Assembly: GCF_003260975.1 (NCBI RefSeq)
Contig: NZ_CP030041.1
Span: 4,777,501 to 4,841,500, forward strand
Reading direction: 5' to 3'
From: Echinicola strongylocentroti
GTDB lineage: Bacteria > Bacteroidota > Bacteroidia > Cytophagales > Cyclobacteriaceae
DNA: 64,000 nt
In this document: piece after piece, positions 36,719 through 46,244 of the stretch
How positions within the stretch are numbered: the stretch's first letter is position 1
How the letters are laid out: each line of letters starts with the position of its first letter
Translations under genes and position numbers: made by a program
Notes under the pieces: generated by a model
Database searches by the model: none
What the model was told of the DNA's origin: nothing
What the model saw: only the letters and a program-made list of their open reading frames with translations

Positions 36719-37990
36719 ATGATGACTTTACGATGCATCTTAATTCTTTCTTTATTTTACTGTGTTTCTTGTGGCGGAAAAGTAACGAAAGAAGAAAAAG
36801 AAAAAATTTCTAAAGAAGAACCAGATACCGTACAAACGGCAGTAGGTGAACTCATTTTACCTCCCCCTTATTCTAGCGAATCTGTGACCAATGAAAGCAA
36901 AATGGTCGACTGGCCTGAAGGAGGCAAACCCGATGCTCCAGAAGGTTTTTCTGTAAGTCTATTTGCCAAAGACCTAAAGCACCCCAGAAATTCTTTTGTG
37001 GCACCTAATGGAGATGTTTTTGTCGCAGAAAGCAGTACCAAAAACAGTGCGGATCGAATTACAGTTTTTCAGGATAAGGATAATGATGGGGATTATGAGG
37101 TACAAGAAGTTTTTCTCGAAGGCCTTAACCAGCCCTACGGCATATTAGTGCTTGGCGAATACTTCTACGTCGCCAATACTGACGGATTATATCGATATCC
37201 CTACCAAGCTGGAAAGGCGAAAATGGAAGCCGAAGGGGAGAAAATAGTAGACTTGCCAGCAGGTGGCTATAATAATCATTGGACAAGAAATCTACTTGCA
37301 AGCCCAAACGGGGATAAAATTTATATTTCTGTGGGTTCAGCCAGTAATGCGGGTGAATATGGGATGGATGAAGAAAAGAGACGCGCCCGTATTCTGCAAG
37401 TAAATCTAGACGGCAGTGCTGAGATTACCTACGCCAGTGGGCTGCGAAACCCCGTGGGTATGTCAGTCAATCCTCTTACTGGGGAATTATGGACGGCAGT
37501 AAATGAACGTGACAAGCTGGGAAATGATCTCGTGCCAGATTATGTTACCAGTGTAAAAAAAGGAGGGTTTTATGGTTGGCCGTATGCGTATTATGGTCCT
37601 ATTCCTGATCCGCGGATGGAGGGAGAAGCCCCGGATTTGGTCAGTAAAACATTGGTCCCCGATGTGCCTGTAGGTAGTCATACGGCTTCTCTTGGCCTGA
37701 CTTTTTATACACATGACGCCTTTCCTGAAAAGTACCAAAAAGGGGCGTTTGTAGGGCAGCATGGTTCATGGAATCGCAAAGAACTTAGTGGTTATAAAGT
37801 GGTGTTTATTCCCTTTTCGGAAGGGAAGCCTTCTGGCAAACCTGTCGATTTTCTAACCGGATTTATTTCGGATGCTGATCAATCGGAAGTATACGGAAGG
37901 CCCGTAGATGTGACACTGATGCCTGACGGCGGGCTATTGGTCAATGACGACAATGGAAACAGGATTTGGCATGTAAAGGCCAATAAATGA
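36719..37990 (+). CDS. Sorbosone/PQQ-type sugar dehydrogenase-like lipoprotein
   Basis: The 423-residue protein has a lipoprotein signal (LSLFYCVSCGG; lipobox around VSCG) and a beta-propeller body typical of the L-sorbosone dehydrogenase/GDSL-like group: PEGFSVSLFAKDLKHPRN, FVAESS, DNDGDYEVQEVFLEGLNQPYGI, YASGLRNPVGM, WPYAYYG, GQHGSWNRKELSGYKV and RPVDVTLMPDGGLLVNDD. It is expected in the periplasm facing sugars or aldehydes; PQQ binding is not proven. The body has no extra cytochrome domain. Two adjacent ATGs are possible starts. Confidence 0.85.
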   Translation: MMTLRCILILSLFYCVSCGGKVTKEEKEKISKEEPDTVQTAVGELILPPPYSSESVTNESKMVDWPEGGKPDAPEGFSVSLFAKDLKHPRNSFVAPNGDVFVAESSTKNSADRITVFQDKDNDGDYEVQEVFLEGLNQPYGILVLGEYFYVANTDGLYRYPYQAGKAKMEAEGEKIVDLPAGGYNNHWTRNLLASPNGDKIYISVGSASNAGEYGMDEEKRRARILQVNLDGSAEITYASGLRNPVGMSVNPLTGELWTAVNERDKLGNDLVPDYVTSVKKGGFYGWPYAYYGPIPDPRMEGEAPDLVSKTLVPDVPVGSHTASLGLTFYTHDAFPEKYQKGAFVGQHGSWNRKELSGYKVVFIPFSEGKPSGKPVDFLTGFISDADQSEVYGRPVDVTLMPDGGLLVNDDNGNRIWHVKANK

Positions 37991-38014
37991 ACTGTTCAGC
38001 TTCTTAGTTACCAC

Positions 38015-38052
38015 CTCCCCATGGTGTTACTTTCAAGTGACACCATGGGGAG
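38015..38052. terminator. Probable terminator hairpin
   Basis: CTCCCCATGGTGTTAC and GTGACACCATGGGGAG form a long stem with one or two mismatches. No T tract follows on the plus strand. It lies 25 bp after the dehydrogenase gene. Confidence 0.55.
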
Positions 38053-38276
38053 AAAGGGAGACGATTGCTAAAATGTCGGTAACTATTTGACCGTATGAAA
38101 TGTGGGCTGACTTGACTTTTCCCTAGAGTAATAATAGCCACATGGCATTGCTCCATTTTTTTGAGGCCATTGGGGTAGTGGAAGTACAGGTAAGAGAGGT
38201 TGTCAATGTCTGATCAGTTAGAAAAGGTCTGGCCGTATAATGTCAGCATTTTGTGCCTGTTTCTTCATCCCGGGGG

Positions 38277-38795
38277 TTAATCTTCTGTCTGCATTCGCTT
38301 TTTGAGCAGTTTTACCCGCTCTACAATGGCATGTTGCGTGATGTCAAAATTGTCAGAGGTAGCCTTTAGGAAATCTTTTATAGCACCTTTATGCGGCTGT
38401 ATTTTACCATCTGCCAGTCCTACATACTTCAGAGTGGTCCATAGGACATTTTTCAATTCCTTTTTGCTGTCATCTGTCATATAATACTCTACGACTACGG
38501 TGTTTTCATCATGCCATAGAATACGGCTCATAATGCGAACCCATTCGCCTACCATGGCCGGTCGGACGTAGGAAATGTTATGGTTGTAAACGACCCATGC
38601 GGCCTGGTACTTTTTGATCATGTCAAACATCTCCACACCATATAGCTTAGGTACTTGGTCTTCACGGGCATTGAAATAATAATCAAAGTACTTGGCGTTG
38701 TTCAGGTGCCTCATGGGGTCACAGTCCTGAAATCGGATCAGTGACCTGCTTTCTGTTTCTTTGGGGTAGTGTTTATCTGGGTTATACTCAAACAT
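38277..38795 (-). CDS. Acyl-CoA thioesterase (4HBT hotdog family)
   Basis: The 172-residue protein carries RFQDCDPMRHLNNAKYFDYYFNARED, the 4-hydroxybenzoyl-CoA thioesterase-type motif with the catalytic Asp and the NNxxYxxY segment, followed by YVRPAMVGEWVRI. It should hydrolyse an acyl- or aryl-CoA in the cytosol. It is unrelated in subgroup to the thioesterase at 29254-29646. The gene is likely monocistronic, and the 105-bp gap upstream holds no feature. Confidence 0.87.
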   Translation of the reverse strand: MFEYNPDKHYPKETESRSLIRFQDCDPMRHLNNAKYFDYYFNAREDQVPKLYGVEMFDMIKKYQAAWVVYNHNISYVRPAMVGEWVRIMSRILWHDENTVVVEYYMTDDSKKELKNVLWTTLKYVGLADGKIQPHKGAIKDFLKATSDNFDITQHAIVERVKLLKKRMQTED

Positions 38796-38900
38796 AATTA
38801 GTTATGGGGGTATGGTTATAAAACTGTAATGATTGAAAATTATGCTGATTTTGCGTTAGCCTGCTTCATTGGTCTTCGGCTTACTCACTTTACTCTCCAC

Positions 38901-39416
38901 TCAATATCGTTCGCGCAAAATCTGCATGTGATGCCTAAAGTGTCCCGGGATGATATGCAAGAACGAACGAACGCTCATGGTATAATCATTGGCAGTACCT
39001 GTGTAGGTGTAGGCTTCTTCGGGCAGGGACCTGAAGAAGCTCCGAATGACGTATCGTGTCAGCTCAAACTCCTCTAAGAGCTCGGCAAGGGGCCTGTCAT
39101 TGAACTGAGCCGCTTTTACATAGGCTTCCTGATCCATGCCGGGAAGCTCTTGCCCGTCCTTTCTGGCGATGGCCAATGCCCTGAAGAGCATGACCTTTTC
39201 GGTGTCGTTGATATGGCCAACGACCTCCTTGAGGCTCCATTTTCCGTCTTCGTAGCCTTTGGTGGCGTCTTCCTCCGAAACTCCTTCAAAATATTTCCTC
39301 AATTCCTCTACCTGAGAAAGCAATAGCTCCTCGACATTTTCCCCACGGACTTTTGAGACATAAGTGTCGTAGAACGGGCCATATTCGTCCACTTCTGGAA
39401 TAAGTTTTTCGTTCAT
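38901..39416 (-). CDS. DinB family protein
   Basis: The 171-residue protein has DinB_2 features: WSLKEVVGHINDTEKVMLFRALAIA with the first His, and IIPGHFRHHMQILRERY with the metal-ligand pair near the C-terminus. It is a second, distant DinB paralogue in the window (the other at 24274-24819). It is divergent from the M28 peptidase gene with a 69-bp gap. The substrate is unknown. Confidence 0.85.
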   Translation of the reverse strand: MNEKLIPEVDEYGPFYDTYVSKVRGENVEELLLSQVEELRKYFEGVSEEDATKGYEDGKWSLKEVVGHINDTEKVMLFRALAIARKDGQELPGMDQEAYVKAAQFNDRPLAELLEEFELTRYVIRSFFRSLPEEAYTYTGTANDYTMSVRSFLHIIPGHFRHHMQILRERY

Positions 39417-39485
39417 GTAATTATTTTTTTATTTCTGGATCAATAGTATAAATTTAACCTAAACTAACACTTTAGCCTTCCTATC

Positions 39486-40832
39486 ATGAAGAAAATTTTA
39501 TTGGTATTCACTTTCTTTCTCCCTTTTTCGACGATTGCACAGGTGCAAAGTATTCATCGTAACACCAAAATCGAGACCATGGTTCAGGAGATTTCTCCGG
39601 TCAAACTGGAAGAATATATCCAAGGTTTGGTGAGTTTTGGTACACGACATTCGCTGAGTGAGGAGGAAGAAGGGCGAGGCATTGAAGCCGCCAGGCAATA
39701 TGTGCTGTCCACGTTTAAATCTTTCGAGGCAGCATCAGAGGGAAGGCTGAGCTCCAAGATCGATTATTTTACGGTGGAGGTAGACGGGAGAAGGATCCCT
39801 GAGGATGTCCGCATGGGCAATGTCATGGCTACACTGAAAGGAACTGATCCAAATGACGATAGGATGTTCATTGTCAGCGGGCACTTGGACAGCCGTGTTT
39901 CGGATGTGATGAATGCAGAAAGTGACGCTCCGGGAGCAAATGATGATGGCTCTGGAGTGGCTGCACTTATGGAAATGGCCCGGATCATGAGCAAAAGATC
40001 TTTTTCGGCCACGGTTATTTTCGTGGCAGTTTCCGGTGAGGAGCAAGGACTTAAGGGAGCTGCCCACTTGGCCAAGAGGGCCAAAGAAGAAGACTGGAAC
40101 TTGGCGGCAATGGTCAATAACGATATGATCGGTAACAGTGCTTCCAGCGGCACCAAGTTGCGGGACAATACCCGTGTAAGGGTGTTCAGTGAAGGGGTGC
40201 CACTTTATGAAACTGACGAAATGGCCAAGCTCCGCCAATACACCAATGGTGAAAACGACAGTAAGTCCAGACAGCTCGCCCGCTATATCAAAGAAGTCGG
40301 TGAGCGCTATGTGGACCAGCTTGAAGTGAAGTTGGTGTACCGTAATGACCGTTTTTTACGAGGGGGTGACCATACACCGTTTTCTAGGGAAGGCTTTACG
40401 GCAGTGAGGATCTGTGAATACAATGAAAATTATACCCAGCAACACCAGGATCTTCGTACCGATGAAGGGGTGGAGTATGGGGATTTGCCCGAGCATATTG
40501 ATTATGAATACCTTCGTAAAAACACCGGTATAAACCTGGCCGTTTTGGCAAGTTTGGCTTTGGCCCCATCGGTGCCGCAAGAGGTGGGGATTGATGTAAG
40601 CCAGCTGACCAATAACACCACCATCAGGTGGGAGGCACCTGAAAATGGTAAGGCAAAAGGATATTATGTTTTGATGAGAGAAACCAGTTCCCCCGTTTGG
40701 GAAAAGAAGTTTTTTACTGATAACACTTCGCTCACACTTCCCTACAGTAAGGACAACTATTTCTTTGCGGTACAAGCTGTTGGGGAAGGAATGGTGGAAA
40801 GTAGGGCCGTTTTCCCCAAGCCGGTACGGTGA
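39486..40832 (+). CDS. M28 family metallopeptidase, secreted
   Basis: The 448-residue protein has a signal peptide (MKKILLVFTFFLPFSTIA before QVQ). The M28 zinc-aminopeptidase domain shows ligands in SGHLDSR (His, with the Asp two residues on), GANDDGSGVAALMEMAR (bridging Asp), SGEEQGLKGA (catalytic Glu and ligand) and GGDHTPFSREGF (final His). A C-terminal fibronectin-type region (PQEVGIDVSQLTNNTTIRWEAP) occupies about the last 95 residues. It likely trims peptides outside the cytoplasm. Confidence 0.93.
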   Translation: MKKILLVFTFFLPFSTIAQVQSIHRNTKIETMVQEISPVKLEEYIQGLVSFGTRHSLSEEEEGRGIEAARQYVLSTFKSFEAASEGRLSSKIDYFTVEVDGRRIPEDVRMGNVMATLKGTDPNDDRMFIVSGHLDSRVSDVMNAESDAPGANDDGSGVAALMEMARIMSKRSFSATVIFVAVSGEEQGLKGAAHLAKRAKEEDWNLAAMVNNDMIGNSASSGTKLRDNTRVRVFSEGVPLYETDEMAKLRQYTNGENDSKSRQLARYIKEVGERYVDQLEVKLVYRNDRFLRGGDHTPFSREGFTAVRICEYNENYTQQHQDLRTDEGVEYGDLPEHIDYEYLRKNTGINLAVLASLALAPSVPQEVGIDVSQLTNNTTIRWEAPENGKAKGYYVLMRETSSPVWEKKFFTDNTSLTLPYSKDNYFFAVQAVGEGMVESRAVFPKPVR

Positions 40833-41256
40833 TAGAGAAGGTGCTAAGAAGGAAGGAGGAATCCGCAGGTTCCAAGATTTATCGTACCGCTGGCGCTTTA
40901 CCGCAGTTTGAACATTAGGAATAGCAACTGGCACAAAATCAAAGTAAGGCAAACCAATTCGTTCTCGTAAACCCAACCACTTAATGTGAAGGATGCTCCA
41001 TGGCCTAGATTTTTTACCTACTTTTTCATCAATAGCCTGCCCCGAAAGCTTTCGGGGGAAAAAGTAGGAAAGTCCAATAAAGCATATGAAGTTAAATTCC
41101 ATAGGAACAGCAGATATATTCACACTGGGATACTTTTTTAAATGCGTTTGGCCTAAAGGGGTGTCCTGCTTTCCTTGTATCTCAAAGGGAGAATCTTATC
41201 TTTACCCTTGCATTTTCGTAAATGCATGGAATGACAATAAAAAGCGAAGACAACAC
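40833..41256. other. Intergenic DNA with a CCGAAAGCTTTCGG palindrome
   Basis: A long minus-strand frame here is not accepted as a gene because it continues antisense into the peptidase gene. The CCCCGAAAGCTTTCGGGG palindrome at about 41040-41057 and a GGCCTAGATTTTTT block (also near 43592-43605) look like repeat DNA. Confidence 0.45.
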
Positions 41257-43287
41257 ATGAACCCATTATTGGAAAAGTTCAATACGCCGTTTGATACGGC
41301 GCCATTTGATAAGATCAAAAACGAAGATTTTTTACCTGCCATAGAAGAGGCGATAAGTGAGGCCAAAGCAGAGATTGGGGAAATCAAAGCTACCGATAAG
41401 CCTAGTTTTAGGACCGTTATTGAGGCATTGGATCGCTCAGGAGAACGCCTGGATATTGTTTCCAGTATTTTCTTTAACCTCAACGCCGCAGAGACCAACG
41501 ACGAGATCCAAAAGCTGGCCAGGGAAATTTCGCCCATACTTACGGCATATTCCAATGATATCCTCTTGGACCAAGAGCTTTTTGGGTTGGTAAATGAGGT
41601 CTTTCAGCAAAAAGAAACGCTTAAGCTGGATGAAGAACAGGAGACATTACTGGATAAAACCTACAAGTCATTTGTTAGAAACGGAGCTAATCTGTCCGAA
41701 GGAGACAAGCAAAAACTGAGAGAAATCGACAGGGAACTGTCTCAAAAAAGTCTTGCATTTGGCGAAAATGTCCTGTCGGAAACCAATAAGTACGAGTTGG
41801 TAGTAGAAAAGGAGTCGGATCTTGCCGGTTTGCCGGAGGCTGTAAAAGAGGCTGCTGCACAAACAGCTGCCGAAAAAGGGAAAGAAGGCAAATGGGTGTT
41901 TACTCTGGCATTTCCCAGCTATGTGCCGTTCATGACCTACGCCGAAAATAGAGAACTCCGCAAAGAGCTTTTCTTGGCCTATAATACCAAGTCCTGCAAA
42001 GGAGATGAGCTGGACAACCAGCAAATCATAAAAGAGATCTTGGAGTTGAAAAACCAGCGTGCCAATTTACTGGGCTATCCGCGTTATGCAGATTTTGTAC
42101 TGGAGGAGAGGATGGCCAAGAGTGCTCCTGAAGTCCAGAAATTCCTCGGGGACCTCCTTGAAAAAGCAAGGCCAAAAGCAGAAGAGGAGCTGAAAGAGTT
42201 GACCGAGTTTGCTAAGAAGCAGGGAGGACCGGATGTACTCCAGAAGTGGGATTTCGGTTATTATTCCGAAAAACTCAAAAAGGCTAAGTTCGAGGTGGAT
42301 GACGAACTGACCAAGCCTTATTTTGAGTTGGAAAATACCATCCAAGGGGTGTTTAAGACTGCTGCAAGGCTTTACGATTTGGAGTTTGTCAAGAATGAAT
42401 CCATCCCAGTTTACAATGATGAGGTAGTGGCCTATGAGGTGAAGGATGCGAAAAGTGGCAAGCACTTGGCCGTCTTTTATGCCGATTTCTTTCCGAGATC
42501 AGGCAAGCGTAATGGCGCTTGGATGACCGTGTACCGCGGCCAGTCCAAAGTCAATGGTGAGGATAAACGCCCTCAAATATCGATTGTGTGCAATTTCTCG
42601 CGGCCTACCAAAAGTACTCCCTCGCTCTTGACCTTTAATGAGGTGACCACCTTGTTTCATGAATTTGGGCATGCGCTGCACGGAATGCTGGCCAATGGCA
42701 CCTATGGCTCACTTTCTGGAGCAAGTGTTTATTGGGATTTTGTGGAGCTGCCGTCACAGATTTTTGAGAACTGGTGCTATGAAAAAGATTGCTTGGATCT
42801 CTTTGCCCGCCACTATAAAACCGGAGAAAAGATTCCTGAGGAACTGGTGGAGCGGATTAAAAATGCAGCCAACTTCCATCAAGGCTATCAGACCTTACGT
42901 CAGGTGAGTTTTGGGTTGTTGGATATGGCCTACTATAGCGCAGATCCAGCGGATGTTGGTTCGCTGTTTGAGTTTGAGAAAAGTGCCATGGAAGCGACAG
43001 AGCTGCTGCCTTCAGTGGAAGGGATCATGATGTCCACTTCATTTTCCCACATCTTCCAAGGGGGCTATGCAGCGGGGTATTATAGCTACAAATGGGCGGA
43101 AGTGCTGGATGCCGATGCGTTCGAGTTGTTTTTGGAAAATGGCATTTTTGACCCTGTTACGGCACAGTCTTTCAAGGAAAATATTTTGTCTGCTGGTGGC
43201 AGGGTGCATCCTTCCATTTTGTATAAGCGTTTCCGTGGAAGGGACCCAAAACCAGATGCATTGCTAAAACGAGCAGGGTTGATTTAA
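41257..43287 (+). CDS. M3 family metallopeptidase (Dcp/oligopeptidase A-like)
   Basis: The 676-residue enzyme contains the zinc motif HEFGHALHGM (HEFGH at residues 468-472), with the downstream Glu ligand in YWDFVELPSQIFENW. The N-terminal helical part begins NPLLEKFNTPFDTAPFDKIK, as in peptidyl-dipeptidase Dcp, whose 680-residue length fits. There is no signal peptide when the ATG at 41257 is used; the longer frame adds a Cys-rich stretch that is unlike the family. It degrades oligopeptides in the cytosol. Confidence 0.93.
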   Translation: MNPLLEKFNTPFDTAPFDKIKNEDFLPAIEEAISEAKAEIGEIKATDKPSFRTVIEALDRSGERLDIVSSIFFNLNAAETNDEIQKLAREISPILTAYSNDILLDQELFGLVNEVFQQKETLKLDEEQETLLDKTYKSFVRNGANLSEGDKQKLREIDRELSQKSLAFGENVLSETNKYELVVEKESDLAGLPEAVKEAAAQTAAEKGKEGKWVFTLAFPSYVPFMTYAENRELRKELFLAYNTKSCKGDELDNQQIIKEILELKNQRANLLGYPRYADFVLEERMAKSAPEVQKFLGDLLEKARPKAEEELKELTEFAKKQGGPDVLQKWDFGYYSEKLKKAKFEVDDELTKPYFELENTIQGVFKTAARLYDLEFVKNESIPVYNDEVVAYEVKDAKSGKHLAVFYADFFPRSGKRNGAWMTVYRGQSKVNGEDKRPQISIVCNFSRPTKSTPSLLTFNEVTTLFHEFGHALHGMLANGTYGSLSGASVYWDFVELPSQIFENWCYEKDCLDLFARHYKTGEKIPEELVERIKNAANFHQGYQTLRQVSFGLLDMAYYSADPADVGSLFEFEKSAMEATELLPSVEGIMMSTSFSHIFQGGYAAGYYSYKWAEVLDADAFELFLENGIFDPVTAQSFKENILSAGGRVHPSILYKRFRGRDPKPDALLKRAGLI

Positions 43288-43863
43288 TACACTTGCAAAA
43301 TTCTATGATAAGTGAAGCTATCTTCTTGGTGAAAGGTGGCTTTACTTTTTTGATGCCACACCCTTTTCCAACGCACATCCTCCCAAAAAGGTGTCGCTTC
43401 CTAATGACGGCCCTTGGTGTGCCTGTTTTCCAGCCGATGGTGGAGGGCGTTAAGAAAGGGGAGTTGGCTCGCGTCGTGGAACAGCGAGACCCACTCACTT
43501 TTAGGCCGTAGCCATCGGGTGGAAATTAAAATGGGTGACGGATCGCTGTCGTAGGGTAAATCCATGTTACATTTTAAAAGGGATACCACCGGCCTAGATT
43601 TTTTTCTTTGCTTGATACCTGTTTTATATAGAGGACAGATGGCGCAGGTTTTTGCTGATTTTTACCAGTTTCTGTGACGTTTTGCAAAAGAAGAAATGTT
43701 TAATCAAAATAAAGTAGCTGTTTACTGGTTGTTTTACATGGGATTACCATTGAAAATTTGGCAATAAAACTACCTGTTTTGAGGGTCTTGTTTTACTGAT
43801 TTGCTATAGAAATCGTTGCCTGATTATTGATAATGTAAATTTTAAATATTTTTGTTGATATTA
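43288..43863. other. Gene-free stretch after the M3 peptidase gene
   Basis: No ORF was accepted (43293-43511 is not convincing). A GGCCTAGATTTTTT block near 43592 recurs near 41010. The right part is AT-rich and leads to the promoter of the tRNA-like gene. Confidence 0.4.
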
Positions 43864-43894
43864 TTTGAATTAATTGCTGCTGTTGTTAACTTTG
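43864..43894 (+). promoter_or_regulatory. Promoter of the class II tRNA gene
   Basis: TTTG (43864-43867), 19 bases, then TAACTTTG (43887-43894) match the Bacteroidota -33/-7 pattern (TTTG, TAnnTTTG) with typical spacing. Transcription would start near 43900, about 30 bases before the tRNA 5' end. Confidence 0.7.
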
Positions 43895-43929
43895 TAACAT
43901 AAGGAAAAGACAAAAGGTCTTTTAGATAC

Positions 43930-44053
43930 TGTAGGGTGATGAAATTGGCAGACATGCCCCCCTGTCTCGGGGGTGGGGAGTTTGGGATAAAGCAAACATG
44001 GAGCTCGTGTTTTGCCTAACTGCCCCGTGGAGGTTCGAGTCCTTCTCCTACAG
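43930..44053 (+). tRNA. Unusual class II tRNA, anticodon GUC, 55-nt variable region
   Basis: A full cloverleaf can be drawn. The acceptor is TGTAGGG/TCCTACA (7 bp, with an eighth C-G pair possible). The D-arm ATG-AAATTGGCAGA-CAT is leucine-like, with G18G19. The anticodon stem CCCCC/GGGGG holds loop CTGTCTC (anticodon GTC at 43964-43966). The T-arm is GGAGG-TTCGAGT-CCTTC. The 43974-44028 variable region folds into a long arm (GGGG-AGTT with AACT-G-CCCC, then GCAAACA with TGTTTTGC). CCA is not encoded (G then CAG). An Asp anticodon on a Leu/Ser-type body is abnormal, so amino-acid identity is unknown. Confidence 0.75.
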
Positions 44054-44083
44054 CAGGTTATTTTGGGTTTATTGTTAATTGAC

Positions 44084-44122
44084 TAAAGCTATGAGATTTT
44101 GTTTCATAGCTTTTTGTTTTTA
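44084..44122 (+). terminator. Terminator of the class II tRNA gene
   Basis: AAAGCTATGA and TCATAGCTTT are perfect complements, followed by TTGTTTTT. It lies 31 bases beyond the tRNA 3' end and also touches the stop codon of the convergent DUF1080 gene. Confidence 0.88.
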
Positions 44123-44824
44123 TAGCGGTCGGATGTAGATGTTTTTCCATCGGACGCTCATTGGCGTTTCTTTTTTGCCTACACCATGTACTTGCAATCC
44201 AATAAAACCTTCCGGATTGTCGGCATACCTTTCGGGATCATAGTCTAGGTCTGCGACCAATTGGCCGTTAATCCATGTTTTGATGCTTCTTCCGCTGGCT
44301 ATTATTCTATATTGATTCCATGTGTCATTTTTGAAATAGCTATGGGTGTTTACCTTGGGGTCGTCGGACTGTGGTTCGGGAGATTGCCAGCCACCAGCTG
44401 CTTCACCATAAATATAGCCTGCCTGGCCGGGGCTTTGCTCGATTTCGACTTGTGGGCCATACACCCTGCCACCATATTCCTCGCCTTTCAGCTTTGCCCT
44501 GATTTGCACTCCTGAATTAAAGAATTGGTCATATTTGACCATAAAGGTCAATTCAAAGTCTTTAAACTCCTCCTCCGAGCATAAAAATGTGTTGGGGCTA
44601 TTGGGAACAGTGGTTCCGACGATTGTCCCATCTTCTACCTTGTAAGCCGCCTTGCCGCTTTTCTTGGTCCATCCATTGAGTGTTTTGCCATCAAAGAGGA
44701 GTTGCCAACCTTCTTGCTGCTGCTTTTTAGAAAGGTGATTGTCTTTGTTGTTGAATGGGATGGTGCAAGCCAGCGTCGTGATGCAAACGATGATCGCCAG
44801 TAAGGGTGCTAATTGTTTTTTCAT
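44120..44824 (-). CDS. DUF1080 domain lipoprotein (3-keto-disaccharide hydrolase-like)
   Basis: The 234-residue protein has a lipoprotein-type signal (LLAIIVCITTLACTIPF, Cys20). One concanavalin-like DUF1080 domain fills the rest: GWQLLFDGKTLNGWTKK, FKDFELTFMVKY, NSGVQIRAK, YGPQVEIEQSPGQAGYIYGE, NQYRIIASGRSIKTWINGQLV and GFIGLQVHG. Members include hydrolases of 3-keto-disaccharides; others have no known reaction. The protein should be membrane-anchored outside the cytoplasm. Confidence 0.9.
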   Translation of the reverse strand: MKKQLAPLLAIIVCITTLACTIPFNNKDNHLSKKQQQEGWQLLFDGKTLNGWTKKSGKAAYKVEDGTIVGTTVPNSPNTFLCSEEEFKDFELTFMVKYDQFFNSGVQIRAKLKGEEYGGRVYGPQVEIEQSPGQAGYIYGEAAGGWQSPEPQSDDPKVNTHSYFKNDTWNQYRIIASGRSIKTWINGQLVADLDYDPERYADNPEGFIGLQVHGVGKKETPMSVRWKNIYIRPL

Positions 44825-45153
44825 GGTTATTTTGGTTATTGGTTATATGATTATCCACAATGATACCAGTAATCACAGGAAAATTAAATAGGTGCTCACA
44901 GAAAACATGGAAATCTCAGAAAAGCCTTATTTCATTCTGGGTTTTCTGTGTATTCCGTGAGAAATAAAATTTACTGGCGAGAAAGCGTATAACCAAATTT
45001 GGAGAATATTGATTGAAAATAAAACGAAATAAAGTAAATAGTCAATAAAAGATGTCTTCGAAGTGCCTGTGAAGCTGTCTGATACTTTTTATTCACTGAT
45101 GCTTGTATTACCGATTTCAAAGTTGTTGGGACGCTTCTTCACTGGAAATGGTG
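44825..45153. other. Gene-free stretch with an ACAGAAAA/TTTTCTGT dyad
   Basis: CACAGAAAAC (44898-44907) and GTTTTCTGTG (44941-44950) are inverted, bounding about 33 bp, in a region rich in CACGGAAT-like motifs. No gene or clear promoter was found. Confidence 0.4.
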
Positions 45154-46086
45154 CTATTCCACTTTTTTGTAGATGAAGTCCATGATTTTTTCAGGATAGT
45201 TGCTGATAAATAACCTTTTTTGGGTGACCAGTCCGTCAGCATTGTAATTGTAGTAAAACCTTAACCGTTTTTCTTTGATAGTGGGTTCTCCTTCGTCGTT
45301 GTATTGGGTTTCAGTGATGGTGAGTCTGGTGGGATTGTTTTTGGGGAGGAAAGGAATGTGATCAATGCGAATTGGAAACATTTCAGCTTGTCCACCATAA
45401 AAGGTGATGTCAAGAAGATCAACATCATTAAAATTAAGAGCTGAGTAGGGGGTGGGGTGATCGTCATAAGCAGTGAAAACGATATTGTATTTGTATTTTA
45501 AACCTTTCCCTTCCCGTCCATCTATGCTTTCTGTATTGATCGTTGAAATGTTACCAATGCTGTCAAGTGTTATGAGTGTTCGCACGGTATCTACTCGGGC
45601 ATCATGTACCTTCCTCAGTTGTACTATTTCCCTTACGTTTTTATGATATCGGTAAAATCCCTCTATATGAAACCTATCTACTTTTGACCAACTCAATCTT
45701 CCTTTTTCATCATACCTAAAATGCCTGATAGTTTCTTCTATATTGGAATCTATTCTGAAAGCACTGTAGGGCATGGCACTTTCCAGTTGGTTGTGCTGAT
45801 TATAATGAAGTGCCAGCGTGTCTCTGTTATCATAGGATGAATCTTCATATTTGGTCCAACTTGCTACAGAGATAGGTCTATAAAGTGAATCATATTGAAA
45901 GGTTTTCTTGGTCAAGCCTCCTATCCAAGTGACATTATAGGATAGGTCGGCTTCGATCAGTAGCCACTCGGGCTTTTCCGGGTTTATAGGGACTCCAGGG
46001 GTGGTGGGCAACAAATCACAGCCTGTCATCAGTAAAAATGTGCAAACTACCAAATAGTGGCGTGCAGTTTTGATCGCATTTAGCAT
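45154..46086 (-). CDS. Hypothetical lipoprotein
   Basis: The 310-residue protein has a lipoprotein signal (YLVVCTFLLMTGCDLLP, lipobox LMTGC). The mature part is beta-strand-like, with segments such as FQYDSLYRPISVASW, FRYDEKGRLSWSKV and RFYYNYNADGLVTQKR. These resemble single YD-like or DUF4595-type repeats found in Bacteroidota lipoproteins. No catalytic motif is seen. It is divergent from the cupin-AraC gene. Confidence 0.78.
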   Translation of the reverse strand: MLNAIKTARHYLVVCTFLLMTGCDLLPTTPGVPINPEKPEWLLIEADLSYNVTWIGGLTKKTFQYDSLYRPISVASWTKYEDSSYDNRDTLALHYNQHNQLESAMPYSAFRIDSNIEETIRHFRYDEKGRLSWSKVDRFHIEGFYRYHKNVREIVQLRKVHDARVDTVRTLITLDSIGNISTINTESIDGREGKGLKYKYNIVFTAYDDHPTPYSALNFNDVDLLDITFYGGQAEMFPIRIDHIPFLPKNNPTRLTITETQYNDEGEPTIKEKRLRFYYNYNADGLVTQKRLFISNYPEKIMDFIYKKVE

Positions 46087-46244
46087 AGCGGATAGTTTTT
46101 GTGAATAAGGTAGTTGTAATGTTGGTAGAAATAAAATTGACGTAAGTAGGTTGTTTTAATATGTATATCAACTGTAATTTTTTCGGCAGTTTTATTTTAC
46201 CGATTGGACATTGTAATTTGTGGTCTGAAAAGTAAACTGATAGT

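Noticed and set aside
40356..41123. A 255-residue minus-strand frame between the peptidase genes
   Set aside because: Most of it is antisense to the M28 gene and the rest is repeat-like DNA; the residue pattern is not protein-like.
45154..46086. YD-repeat (Rhs) toxin
   Set aside because: The protein is only 310 residues, a lipoprotein, and has no repeated core or toxin domain.
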